Assembly: GCF_049705945.1 (NCBI RefSeq)
Contig: NZ_JBNAMV010000004.1
Span: forward strand, 1,116,001-1,180,000
Source of the DNA: Salarchaeum japonicum_A
Lineage (GTDB): Archaea; Halobacteriota; Halobacteria; Halobacteriales; Halobacteriaceae
Length of the DNA: 64,000 nt
Reading direction: 5' to 3'
The translations under genes and the position numbers were made by a program. A model generated the notes under the pieces. That model was not told the origin of the DNA, made no database searches, and saw nothing but the letters and a program-made list of their open reading frames with translations. Below, piece by piece: positions 8,619 through 17,290 of the stretch (positions are counted from its first letter, which is position 1; every line of letters starts with the position of its first letter).

Positions 8619-8639
8619 AACCCCTGTTTCGAGTGGAAC
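8619..8639 (-). repeat. Isolated ORB-like motif
   Basis: On the - strand this reads gttccactcgaaacaggggt (start near 8639). It matches the ORB form of the oriC region at 43201-43226 (ttccactcgaaac plus a G-run). It lies in the short spacer between the permease and methyltransferase genes, about 35 kb from oriC, with no orc gene next to it. Whether Orc1 binds it is unknown. Confidence 0.55.
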
Positions 8640-8647
8640 TGGTGTGG

Positions 8648-9325
8648 TTAGGGCGCGACGCCGACCGTGAGCAGCGTGCCGAGCCTGCGGTAGCGTTCGA
8701 CCATCTCCTCGCGCGTGTCGAACGACTCCGTGGGGAACTCGCTGGCGTCCGGAATCTGGATGTCTCGGTCCGGGACGTTGTCCTGCTCCGCCACGAACAG
8801 TCCCGCATCGCGGAATCCGCGCCGGTAGTCGTCGCGACTCCATCGCGTCATGTCGACGCTGATGGAGTCCTGCCAGGCGTGCGAGTACGTGTTCTCCTCG
8901 TAGTAGTTCACCGCGCAGTAGAACGTCCCGCCCGGCCGCAGCACCCGCCGCACTTCCTCCAGCGTCTCCTGGGGGTCCGCCGAGTAGTAGAACGCCTCCA
9001 TCGAGAACACGTGGTCGACGCTGTCCGTCTCGAACGGCAGACTCCCGAAGTCGCCGACGACGTAGCCGACGCGGTCGTCGTCCGTGTACGAGCGCGCGTT
9101 CCGCGCCATCTCCGGCGCACCGTCCAAGCCGTACGCCCGGCCCACGTCGCGCTGGCGGAGCGCCCTGACGGCGTACCCGCTCCCCGTCCCGAGGTCGAGG
9201 ACGGTGTCGCCCGCCTCGACCGGCATCCGCGCCAGCACGTGCTTCGCGGTGTGCCAGTGTCGGTCCTCCATGCCCTTGTCGCGGCCCGACGCCGCCCACT
9301 CGTCAAACTCCTCGCGGACGCTCAT
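8648..9325 (-). CDS. Class I SAM-dependent methyltransferase
   Basis: 225 residues from the ATG complementary to 9323-9325. A TATA-like cttatca (complement 9345-9352) lies about 25 nt upstream, and the in-frame extension beyond it is basic and unlike coding sequence. Motif I is VLDLGTGSGYAVRAL, followed by YGLDG, then PFETDSVDHVFSMEAFYYSADP and the post-motif VLRPGGTFYCAV. This is the UbiE/Methyltransf_11 type. The substrate is unknown; small metabolites are typical. There is an unusual run of Tyr and Asn (NYYEENTYS) after the last motif. Confidence 0.85.
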   Translation of the reverse strand: MSVREEFDEWAASGRDKGMEDRHWHTAKHVLARMPVEAGDTVLDLGTGSGYAVRALRQRDVGRAYGLDGAPEMARNARSYTDDDRVGYVVGDFGSLPFETDSVDHVFSMEAFYYSADPQETLEEVRRVLRPGGTFYCAVNYYEENTYSHAWQDSISVDMTRWSRDDYRRGFRDAGLFVAEQDNVPDRDIQIPDASEFPTESFDTREEMVERYRRLGTLLTVGVAP

Positions 9326-9494
9326 ACCAAGGGAAGGGCGAGGTGATAAGTAGCCGTTGTGGTGTCGGAGAGCGCTCACGCTGTTCGCGCTCTCCGAATA
9401 AGCGAGCGGGGAACGAAGTGACCCGCGAGCAGAACACGCGAGCAACGCGAGAGGTCGCCGAAAGCGCCTTGAGTGTGGTGAGTCTGTGGCTGGT
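9326..9494. other. Spacer with low-complexity purine/pyrimidine repeats
   Basis: 169 nt between divergent genes. The half near the methyltransferase holds its promoter. The rest (about 9365-9470) is made of short recurring words such as gagcg, gcgagc and acgcgag, a common type of haloarchaeal spacer. I see no RNA gene or ORF in it. Confidence 0.4.
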
Positions 9495-9932
9495 ATGGTC
9501 GGGCGAGGGAAACGGTACGCGGTCGCGGACACCGCCCAGCAGGTCGTGGGCGGGTTCCTGCTGGCGGGGCCGTTCGTGGTGACCGAGGAGGTGTGGGTGC
9601 TCGCTGGCGGAATGGGGTGGTATCACGTGCTCGTGACGGTGCTCATCGTGTCGGGTATCGGGTACGGGGCGTTGTACAAGGCGGACGCCGACCGGGACCC
9701 GGACCAGGAGGCGGAGGTCGGGGGTGTTCCGGTGCGGTTCGTGAGCCTCCTGCTCGTGGCGTTCGGGTCGGTGCTCGTGCTCGCGTTCGCGTTCGGCGCG
9801 CCGTCGACGTTCGCGAGCGCGGCGGACGTGCCCGCGGAGGCGATGCCGCTCGCGGTACTCACGCTGAAGGCGATGTGCGTGGGCGCGATTTTCTCCGTCG
9901 TCGGTGCCGCAACCGCGGACTCCGTCCTTTAA
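9495..9932 (+). CDS. Integral membrane protein, DUF2391-like
   Basis: 145 residues from the ATG at 9495 (a GTG at 9486 would add three). Four hydrophobic segments fill most of the protein: about 15-33, 37-57, 78-100 and 118-140. A short polar loop, KADADRDPDQEAEVGG, separates the second and third. The overall pattern resembles the small membrane proteins of family DUF2391, whose function is unknown. The gene stands alone on the + strand. Confidence 0.65.
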   Translation: MVGRGKRYAVADTAQQVVGGFLLAGPFVVTEEVWVLAGGMGWYHVLVTVLIVSGIGYGALYKADADRDPDQEAEVGGVPVRFVSLLLVAFGSVLVLAFAFGAPSTFASAADVPAEAMPLAVLTLKAMCVGAIFSVVGAATADSVL

Positions 9933-10064
9933 ACTGCCCTGATTTGTCCGTCGAAGTTGCTGGAACCCCGACACCGGCGTACGCCCCGATATCGGCTGCC
10001 ACAACGTTCAAAAGGGTAAAATCGGCGAGAAGGTCTTTCCGTGTGAGTGGCGTTCGACTGACAA

Positions 10065-13031
10065 ATGAGTCAGAGAAATGGGCGGGCGGCCGTGCTCGTC
10101 CTCGCCGCGATGCTCGTTGCCGCCCCCGTCGCGACGGGTATCGCCGCGCAGAACGCGACCGCAGCGACCGGTGACACCGACCCGGTCGTGAAGTTCGCGT
10201 ACGTCGACGACAGCACGGGGAACGTCACGCTCGCGACCGAATCGGGCGACACAATCGACATGGGCGTGACAGCGGACGTCGTCGGCGCGGCGAAGGACCT
10301 CGACGGCGACTACTACGCTGAAGTCCCATATGTGACGAGCAACGGCGCGCTCTACGTCATCGACCGAACCGGCGAAAAGAAACAACTCGCGTCGAACGCG
10401 AAAACGAACCCCACTGGTTCGTCGGGTGCGGTGGCGAAATTCGCGGTTGGTGACCTCAATGGGGACGGGACGCGCGCCGTCTTCTTCGCGAACGACGACA
10501 ACACTCTGCAGAAAGTGACGTACAACGGGACGCCCCAGACTGTTGGAACCGGGTATGACGCGCACTCCGTCGCTGGCGTCGCGGATGTCACCGGCGACGG
10601 CGCCGCTGAACTCGTGTTCGTCCAAGGCGAGCAGTTCCATTACTACAACAGCTCGGGCGTCGTCCAGAAGAGTTTCGGACCGAACCAGCCCGGTGAAATC
10701 GCCGCGCCGCGCGACTTCAACAATGACGGCGTCGCCCGCCTCCTGTACGTGGACGGCAACAAAAACCTCCAGCTTGCGTACATGAACGGGACGGAGACGA
10801 CCCTCACGAGTGATGCAAAGAAGGTTCCAGTTGCGGCAGTGAACTGGACTGGTGACGAGACGCTCGAAGCCCTCTATTTCAGCAGTAACTCCGCGAACAC
10901 CATCAAGTACGTCACGCTTGATGGGTCGACCGGTACGGTTCGAACTGACGTGAAGGAGAAACCGGGTATTGCGTGGGTTCAAGACACCGACGAACCCCTC
11001 GAATTCTCGAACTTCTCAGTGTCGAACGACTCGAACAGTCTCCAGATATCCTTTGACGCGACGGAAGACCTACAGTCCGTCTCCGTGAACGTCTCGGGGC
11101 CGGACGGCACCGACCTGTCGCTCTCGGACTTCGACGAGGTGTCGTCGGGCGCTGACCACACGTACGTCGCGAACTACACGCCGACCGCGGACGGGACGTA
11201 CGAGGGGACGCTCGAATCCGGCGAATCGGTAGACGGCGACACCGCGAACCCCGACCTGACCGACAGCGCGACGATCGACCGGGTGTTCGACGTGTCGGAC
11301 CTGAACGCGAGCGCCGCGCCCGGCCAGGACCTGAACGTCTCGTTCGAGGCGACGGACGAACTCGACTCGCTGACGCTCGGAATCTCCGGTCCGGAGAACG
11401 CGACGCTCTCGCTCTCCGAGTTCTCGACGAGCGATTCGAGCGCGCCCTACGTCTACAACGGCACGTACGACGGGAGCAGCGACGGGACGTACACCGTGAC
11501 GTTCGACTCCGCGTCCGCGCCCACCGGGACGGACGACGAAAACCTCACGGAGACCGTGACGGTCGAACAGAAACTGGAGACGTGGGACTTCACGCTCACG
11601 AACGAGTCCGGAAAGCTCCGCGTGGCGTTCAGCGCGGACGAACGCCTGAGCGCGGCCACCGTCGATATCGCGGGGCCGTCGAACCGCACGCTCGACATCG
11701 ACGACTTCACCGAGAGCGACACCGCCGACGGCTACCGGTACGCGAAGACGTACGTGCCGGACGCGAACGGCGAGTACAACGGCACGCTCGTGTCCGCGAC
11801 CTCGCTCGACGGCGACAAGGTGAGCCCGGGGTACGAGGACGGCGCCACCATCGACCGCGGGTTCACGGTCTGGAAGCTCACGCTCGACACGACCGCGGAC
11901 GGCGACCTCCGGTTCGGGTTCAACTCCACCGCAGACTTGGACAGCGCGTCCCTCGACCTCTCGGGTGCGGAGAACGCCACGCTCGAACTGAGCGACCTCG
12001 CCGAAACCTCGTCCAGCGACCCCTTCCGGTACGAGGGCACGCGCACGGTGGCCACGGACGGGAACTACACGCTCGCACTCGACTCGGCGACAACGGGGAT
12101 GAACACGTTCGACGGGACGCTCACCGCGAACGCGACCCGGAATCAGACCGGCGTCGTCGTGGCGAACGCGACGCTCGCGGACGCGACGAACGCGGACGGC
12201 CTCGTGAACGCCTCGGACTCGGTGACCGTCACCGCGAACGTCACGGGTGACGTGGGGAGCGTGACCGCCGACGCGTCCGCGTTCGGCGCGGGCACCGTCG
12301 CCCTCACCCACGAGAGCGGCGACACGTACGCCGCGACCGTCGCCGTCGACGCTGACGACACCGCTGGGAACGAGACCGTCACCGTCACCGCGCGCGATGG
12401 CCAGGGCTCCGTGGACGCAAACACCTCGAACGACCTCCTGCTCGACGCCGTCGACCCCACCGTCGCCGTCGGCGCGGACCGGACAGTCAACATCGGGGAG
12501 TCGGTGACGTTCGCGCCCGAGACCGCGAGCGACGACGCGTCCGGCGTCGCCGACTACACGTGGAACCTCGGCCCCACCGTCGTCGACAACCGAACGACGA
12601 CGTACGCTTACGAGGACGCCGGTACCTACACGGTCAGGCTCTCCGTCACCGACGAAGCGGGCAACACCGAGACCGCTTCGCTCACCGTGGACGTCACCGC
12701 GGACACGCCAACGAACACCGACCCAGCCGATACGACAACCACCGACCCCGCGACGAGCACGACACCAACGACCACAACCACAGCAACGACGACGCAAACG
12801 ACGACAGCCACCACGCAGTCCACGACTCGAACGGACACGACAACCACGACGACCACCGGCACTACAACGACCAGCGACACCACCATGACCGCCGGTACGG
12901 AGTCCACAACCACGTCGAGGACGACGAACACATCCACGCAGGATACGTCGGCCGCGAGCGTGCCCGGGTTCGGCGTCGCCGTCGCAGTGGTCGGTCTGCT
13001 CGCGGCCGTCCTGCTCGCACGCCGCGACTGA
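10065..13031 (+). CDS. Large secreted surface protein: propeller-like repeats, Ig-like repeats, PKD domain, PGF-CTERM anchor
   Basis: 988 residues. A Sec signal peptide covers about 1-31 (hydrophobic core near VLVLAAMLVAAPVA). Residues 35-310 hold at least five short repeats built around DxxGDG-like loops (KDLDGDY, GDLNGDGTR, ADVTGDGAAE, DFNNDGVAR), as in FG-GAP/VCBS propellers that bind Ca2+. About 315-690 are four tandem roughly 95-residue Ig-like repeats, each with a line like SGPENATLSLSEF. A further Ig-like domain and a PKD domain (about 800-880) follow, then a Thr-rich stretch (885-960) suited to O-glycosylation. The end is PGF plus a hydrophobic segment and RRD, the PGF-CTERM signal cut and lipid-linked by archaeosortase A. 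Many N-x-S/T sequons are present. Confidence 0.88.
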   Translation: MSQRNGRAAVLVLAAMLVAAPVATGIAAQNATAATGDTDPVVKFAYVDDSTGNVTLATESGDTIDMGVTADVVGAAKDLDGDYYAEVPYVTSNGALYVIDRTGEKKQLASNAKTNPTGSSGAVAKFAVGDLNGDGTRAVFFANDDNTLQKVTYNGTPQTVGTGYDAHSVAGVADVTGDGAAELVFVQGEQFHYYNSSGVVQKSFGPNQPGEIAAPRDFNNDGVARLLYVDGNKNLQLAYMNGTETTLTSDAKKVPVAAVNWTGDETLEALYFSSNSANTIKYVTLDGSTGTVRTDVKEKPGIAWVQDTDEPLEFSNFSVSNDSNSLQISFDATEDLQSVSVNVSGPDGTDLSLSDFDEVSSGADHTYVANYTPTADGTYEGTLESGESVDGDTANPDLTDSATIDRVFDVSDLNASAAPGQDLNVSFEATDELDSLTLGISGPENATLSLSEFSTSDSSAPYVYNGTYDGSSDGTYTVTFDSASAPTGTDDENLTETVTVEQKLETWDFTLTNESGKLRVAFSADERLSAATVDIAGPSNRTLDIDDFTESDTADGYRYAKTYVPDANGEYNGTLVSATSLDGDKVSPGYEDGATIDRGFTVWKLTLDTTADGDLRFGFNSTADLDSASLDLSGAENATLELSDLAETSSSDPFRYEGTRTVATDGNYTLALDSATTGMNTFDGTLTANATRNQTGVVVANATLADATNADGLVNASDSVTVTANVTGDVGSVTADASAFGAGTVALTHESGDTYAATVAVDADDTAGNETVTVTARDGQGSVDANTSNDLLLDAVDPTVAVGADRTVNIGESVTFAPETASDDASGVADYTWNLGPTVVDNRTTTYAYEDAGTYTVRLSVTDEAGNTETASLTVDVTADTPTNTDPADTTTTDPATSTTPTTTTTATTTQTTTATTQSTTRTDTTTTTTTGTTTTSDTTMTAGTESTTTSRTTNTSTQDTSAASVPGFGVAVAVVGLLAAVLLARRD

Positions 13032-13081
13032 CGACGCGACCGAGACGGGCGCGGTGAGCGGGGTACTTGCGTGAGTGCGAT

Positions 13082-13190
13082 GGGCGCGGTCCTTGCGTTC
13101 CACTTTTTCAGCCCGAACGGCGGTGAGGGCTGAAAACCTGGAGGAAGAATACCGGCGAGAGATGGGTGTGGCGGGCGCGGTCCTTACGTT
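13082..13190 (+). promoter_or_regulatory. Duplicated promoter-like element with inverted repeat upstream of uvrB
   Basis: gggcgcggtccttgcgtt (13082-13099) recurs as gggcgcggtccttacgtt (13173-13190), 17 of 18 bases identical and 91 nt apart. The second copy is positioned so that cttacg lies about 28 nt before the uvrB ATG, where a TATA/BRE would be. Between the copies is a perfect 10-bp inverted repeat, ttttcagccc (13105-13114) with gggctgaaaa (13127-13136), which could be an operator or a terminator of the surface-protein gene. Confidence 0.5.
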
Positions 13191-13212
13191 TCTGCGTCCC
13201 TAGGAACTGGTA

Positions 13213-15264
13213 ATGAGTGATTCTGAGGGTGCGTTGCAGCCGGACCGGCCGGAGGCGGAGCAGCCGTTCCGCGTGGACGCGCCGTTCGAGCCCGCAGGCG
13301 ACCAGCCCGAGGCCATCGAGCAGCTCGCGCGCGGGTTCGAGAACGGTGTGGACAAGCAGACGCTGCTCGGGGTGACGGGGTCGGGGAAGACGAACACGGT
13401 GTCGTGGACGGTCGAGGAGATACAGAAGCCGACGCTGGTCATCGCGCACAACAAGACGCTCGCGGCGCAGTTGTACGAGGAGTTCAAGAACCTCTTCCCG
13501 GATAATGCGGTAGAATACTTCGTCTCCTACTACGACTACTATCAGCCGGAGGCGTACGTCGAACAAACTGATACATATATCGACAAGGACGCGTCCGTAA
13601 ACGAGGAGATCGACCGCTTGCGGCACTCCGCGACGCGGTCGCTGCTGACGCGCGACGACGTCATCGTGGTGGCGTCGGTGTCCGCCATCTACGGGCTCGG
13701 CGACCCGTCGAACTACGTGGACATGAGCCTCGAACTGTCGCGGGGCCAGGAGATAGACCGGGACGAACTGCTGGGGCGGCTCGTGGACCTGAACTACGAG
13801 CGAAACGACGTGGACTTCACGCAGGGCACGTTCAGAGTGCGCGGCGATACTGTGGAGATTTTCCCGATGTACGGCCGGTACGCCGTGCGCGTGGAATTCT
13901 GGGGGGACGAAATCGACACTCTCCGGAAGATAGACCCGCTTGAGGGCGAGGTGCAGTCGGAGGAGCCGGCGGTGCTCGTCCACCCGGCGGAGCACTACTC
14001 GATTCCCGAGAAGCGGTTGGAGAACGCCATCGAGCGCATCGAGACCGACATGGACGACCGCATCGCGCACTTCGAACGCCAGGGCGACCTCCTGGCGGCC
14101 CAACGCATCGAGGAGCGCACGACGTTCGACCTCGAAATGCTCCGGGAAGCCGGGTACTGTTCGGGCATCGAGAACTACACGCTCTACTTCTCGGACCGCG
14201 AGCAGGGCGACGCGCCCTACACCCTCCTCGATTACTTCCCGGACGACTTCCTCACCGTCATCGACGAGTCACACCGGACGGTCCCCCAGATCAAGGGCCA
14301 GCTCGCGGGCGACAAGTCCCGAAAGGAGAGCCTCGTGGAGAACGGCTTCCGGCTGCCGACGGCGTACGAGAACCGTCCCCTGAGTTTCGAGGAGTTCGAG
14401 GAGAAGACCGACCAGACGCTGTACGTGTCCGCGACGCCGAGCGACTACGAGCGCGACGTATCCGGGAACGTCGTGGAGCAGATCGTTCGCCCGACCCACC
14501 TCGTCGACCCGCAGGTCGAGGTGTCGCCCGCCGAAGGCCAAGTGGAGGACTTGCTGGAACGTATTCGGGCGCGAGCGGAGCGCGACGAGCGCGTGCTCGT
14601 CACGACGCTCACGAAGCGGATGGCCGAGGACCTCACCGAGTACCTTGAGGAAGCCGGGGTGGCGGTCGAGTACATGCACGACGAGACGGACACGCTGGAG
14701 CGCCACGAACTCGTTCGCGGCCTCCGCCTCGGCGAGTTCGACGTCTTGGTGGGTATCAACCTCCTCCGCGAGGGCCTCGACATCCCGGAGGTGTCGCTCG
14801 TGGGGATTCTGGACGCCGACCAGCAGGGGTTCCTGCGCTCGCGCACGAGCCTCATTCAGACGATGGGGCGCGCCGCGCGGAACGTGAACGGCGAAGTCGT
14901 CCTGTACGCGGACGAGACCACGGACGCGATGGAGGAAGCCATCGAGGAGACGCAGCGCCGCCGCCGCATCCAGCAGGAGTTCAACGAGGAGCACGGCGCG
15001 ACCCCGAAGACGATAGAGAAGGCGGTGTCGGAGACGAACCTCCCCGGCGCGAAGACCGACACGAGCGACGTGACCGGCGACGGCCCCGACACTGAGGAGG
15101 AAGCGCGCGAACGCATCGAGGTCCTGGAGGAGCGGATGCGGGAGGCCGCGGACAACCTCGAATTCGAGCTCGCGGCGGACATCCGGGACCGCGTGCGCGA
15201 CCTCCGCGAGGAGTGGGATTTCGAGGCGAAGGACGCGGGCGTCGAACCCGAAGCCGACTGGTAG
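13213..15264 (+). CDS. uvrB: Excinuclease ABC subunit B
   Basis: 683 residues, the usual UvrB length. Walker A is GVTGSGKT (53-60). The DNA-clamping beta-hairpin YFVSYYDYYQPEAYV (about 97-111) follows, then the helicase motifs (DESH near nt 14262; QTMGRAARN near nt 14855). A C-terminal UVR motif (ERIEVLEERMREAADNLEFE region) binds UvrC. UvrB verifies DNA damage handed over by UvrA and recruits UvrC for incision. Bacterial-type UvrABC is standard in haloarchaea. uvrC is also in this window, but uvrA is not. Confidence 0.97.
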   Translation: MSDSEGALQPDRPEAEQPFRVDAPFEPAGDQPEAIEQLARGFENGVDKQTLLGVTGSGKTNTVSWTVEEIQKPTLVIAHNKTLAAQLYEEFKNLFPDNAVEYFVSYYDYYQPEAYVEQTDTYIDKDASVNEEIDRLRHSATRSLLTRDDVIVVASVSAIYGLGDPSNYVDMSLELSRGQEIDRDELLGRLVDLNYERNDVDFTQGTFRVRGDTVEIFPMYGRYAVRVEFWGDEIDTLRKIDPLEGEVQSEEPAVLVHPAEHYSIPEKRLENAIERIETDMDDRIAHFERQGDLLAAQRIEERTTFDLEMLREAGYCSGIENYTLYFSDREQGDAPYTLLDYFPDDFLTVIDESHRTVPQIKGQLAGDKSRKESLVENGFRLPTAYENRPLSFEEFEEKTDQTLYVSATPSDYERDVSGNVVEQIVRPTHLVDPQVEVSPAEGQVEDLLERIRARAERDERVLVTTLTKRMAEDLTEYLEEAGVAVEYMHDETDTLERHELVRGLRLGEFDVLVGINLLREGLDIPEVSLVGILDADQQGFLRSRTSLIQTMGRAARNVNGEVVLYADETTDAMEEAIEETQRRRRIQQEFNEEHGATPKTIEKAVSETNLPGAKTDTSDVTGDGPDTEEEARERIEVLEERMREAADNLEFELAADIRDRVRDLREEWDFEAKDAGVEPEADW

Positions 15265-15302
15265 TCCGGTGGATTGATAGGCCGAGTCGATAACACTCGG
15301 CT

Positions 15303-16292
15303 GTGTCAGCCCTCCAGACCACGTCGTTGACGAAACGGTTCGGTGAGTTCGTCGCCGTCGACGACCTCGACCTGGACGTCGAGTCGGGCGAAGTGTACGG
15401 CTTCCTCGGGCCGAACGGCGCGGGGAAATCCACGACCATCGACATGCTCCTCGGGTTCCTCGACCCGAGCGAGGGGAGTGCGACGGTGCTCGGCCACGAC
15501 GCCACACGAGAGTCGCAGGCGGTCCGCCAGCGCACCGGCCTCCTCCCCGACGGCCTCGAACTCTACGAGAACCTCACCGGCCGCGAGCACGTCGCGTCCG
15601 CCATCGAGACGAAAGGAGCGAGCGACGACCCCGACGAACTCATCGAACGCGTCGGCCTCACGGAAGAAGCGGCGCGCCGCCGCACCGGCGGGTACTCGAA
15701 GGGGATGAAACAGCGCCTCGGCCTCGCTATCGCGCTCGTCGGCGACCCCGACCTGCTCGTGCTCGACGAACCCTCGTCGGGCCTCGACCCGGAGGGAATC
15801 AAGCGACTGCGCCGCATCGTCGAGGAGGAAGCCGACCGCGGCGCGACCGTGTTCTTCTCCAGTCACATCCTCGAACAGGTGGAGAAGGTCTGCGATAGGG
15901 TGGGAATCATGAGCGACGGCGAACTCGTCGCCGTCGACACCATCGACAACCTCCGCGCGGAACTCAGCGCGGAATCGGTCATCGAGGCGGACGTGGACGG
16001 CACGCCGAACCTCGCGGCCGTCGAAGCCGTCGAGGGCGTGACCGCCGTGAGCGAACGCGACGCCACCGTCGAACTCACAGTCGCCCGACCCGCGGCGAAG
16101 ATGCCCGCGCTCCGCGCGCTCGACGACACCGCATCCGTCGTGGACGTGACCATCGACGACGCGTCCCTCGAAACCCTCTTCGAACGCTACACGAACGGGG
16201 ACGGAACGCCAGCGAGCGACGGCGAGAGCGAGGGCGAAGCGGCGACCGGAAATAGTGAAACAGTCGCGAACGCCGGAGGTGAGTCGGCGTGA
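15303..16292 (+). CDS. ABC exporter ATP-binding protein
   Basis: 329 residues from a GTG start. Walker A is GPNGAGKST, the signature is GGYSKGMKQRL, Walker B is LLVLDEPSSGLDP, followed by FFSSHILEQVE with the switch His. A C-terminal domain of about 100 residues and an acidic Ser/Gly tail follow, as in the DrrA/CcmA-like ATPases that pair with ABC-2 permeases. The permease gene overlaps its last 4 nt. The exported substrate is unknown; drug, lipid or copper (NosF-like) export are possibilities. It closely resembles the ATPase at 27939-28850, especially around the signature and the ATVFFSSHILEQVE stretch, so the two are paralogues. Confidence 0.9.
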   Translation: MSALQTTSLTKRFGEFVAVDDLDLDVESGEVYGFLGPNGAGKSTTIDMLLGFLDPSEGSATVLGHDATRESQAVRQRTGLLPDGLELYENLTGREHVASAIETKGASDDPDELIERVGLTEEAARRRTGGYSKGMKQRLGLAIALVGDPDLLVLDEPSSGLDPEGIKRLRRIVEEEADRGATVFFSSHILEQVEKVCDRVGIMSDGELVAVDTIDNLRAELSAESVIEADVDGTPNLAAVEAVEGVTAVSERDATVELTVARPAAKMPALRALDDTASVVDVTIDDASLETLFERYTNGDGTPASDGESEGEAATGNSETVANAGGESA

Positions 16293-17137
16293 GCATTCGC
16301 ACGGTCGCCCGGGACGACCTGAAGAACGCCGCGCGCTCGTACGTCGTGCTCGGCGTCATCGGCGTGTTCGCGGCGCTCGTCGCGCTCGTGTTCGTCGCCG
16401 AGCGCAACATCTACCCCGACCCCTATCGGACGCTGTTCGACGTGTCCTTCATGACGTTCCTCGTGTTCCCGCTGTTCGTCGCGCCGCTCGCCTACCTGGC
16501 GGTCGCGGGCGACCGGGAGTCCGGCGTCATCAAGTACGTGCTCGGCCTCCCGAACTCGCGAGCGGGCTACGTTCTCGGGAAGTTCGCGTCCCGCGTGAGC
16601 GTCACGCTCGCCGCGGTCGTCGTCGCGCTCGCGGTCGGGTTCGTCGTCGCGTTCGCGACGTTCGAGAACGCGCCGAGCATCGGGCGGTTCGCTACGTTCG
16701 CCGCCGTGTCCGCGCTCTACGGCGTGTCTCTCACCGGCCTGTTCGTCGGCGTGTCCGCTGCGACCAGTCGGCGCTCCCGGGCGATGCTCGGCGTGTTCGG
16801 CGCGTACTTCCTGCTCGTCCCGTTCTGGTTCGGGTTCCTCCCCATCGTCAACCTCGGCACCGTGCTCGACGCCGTCGCGACCACGTTCGGCACGACCATC
16901 ACGGACTCCACGCGGTCGTTCGTCAACTCGCTCTCCCCCGCGACCGCCTACCTCTTCGCGACCGAACCCGTCTACAGCGGCGTGTTCGACCAGTACCCGC
17001 AGCTCGCAGGGACGTTCGGTGAGGACTCGGCGCAACTCCAGGACCAGCGGTGGTTCAACGCTCTCGTGATGCTCGCGTGGGGCGGCCTCGGCCTGCTCGC
17101 CGGCTACGTCTCCTTCCGCCGCTCCGAACTCGGATAA
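16289..17137 (+). CDS. ABC-2 type transporter permease
   Basis: 282 residues starting with GTG within the ATPase stop (GTGA overlap). Six hydrophobic segments in ABC-2 layout: one near the N-terminus (20-40), a pair around 55-75, and further helices at 100-130, 140-160, 175-195 and the C-terminus, with a large loop rich in Ser/Thr/Phe before the last helix. The motif GDRESGVIKYVLGLPNSRAG is the amphipathic coupling region common to this NosY-like group. It forms the channel for the preceding ATPase. Confidence 0.87.
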   Translation: MSIRTVARDDLKNAARSYVVLGVIGVFAALVALVFVAERNIYPDPYRTLFDVSFMTFLVFPLFVAPLAYLAVAGDRESGVIKYVLGLPNSRAGYVLGKFASRVSVTLAAVVVALAVGFVVAFATFENAPSIGRFATFAAVSALYGVSLTGLFVGVSAATSRRSRAMLGVFGAYFLLVPFWFGFLPIVNLGTVLDAVATTFGTTITDSTRSFVNSLSPATAYLFATEPVYSGVFDQYPQLAGTFGEDSAQLQDQRWFNALVMLAWGGLGLLAGYVSFRRSELG

Positions 17138-17197
17138 CTCGTCAGGCTTCGCCCGTATATCAAGACTTTTCCACCGATACGGGTGTATACGCTGGCT

Positions 17198-17290
17198 ATG
17201 TCGACTACAACCGACCCCCGAGAGGCCTCGGTGGCGCTCACCGCACGCGTTCGCCGCCCGTCACCGAGTCGCCGCGAGGTGTTCACATAG
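17198..17290 (+). CDS. Possible 30-aa leader peptide, in frame with and abutting tauE
   Basis: ATG at 17198 opens a 30-codon frame (MSTTTDPREASVALTARVRR, then PSPSRREVFT) ending in TAG at 17288-17290. That stop is followed immediately by the ATG of the TauE gene in the same frame. A TATA-like tatatca (17156-17162) lies about 40 nt upstream, and gtatac at 17185-17190 is nearer. It may be a translated leader controlling tauE, or just an N-terminal relic cut off by a stop. It is basic, unlike most haloarchaeal proteins. Confidence 0.35.
   Translation: MSTTTDPREASVALTARVRRPSPSRREVFT

Noticed and set aside
9365..9470. Repetitive gagcg/gcgagc spacer considered as a mobile-element remnant
   Set aside because: No terminal repeats, target duplication or transposase trace; such words are common in haloarchaeal spacers.
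11070..13103. 677-codon open frame antisense to the surface protein
   Set aside because: Arg/Gly/Val-rich low-complexity reading of the Thr-rich and sequon-rich repeats on the other strand.
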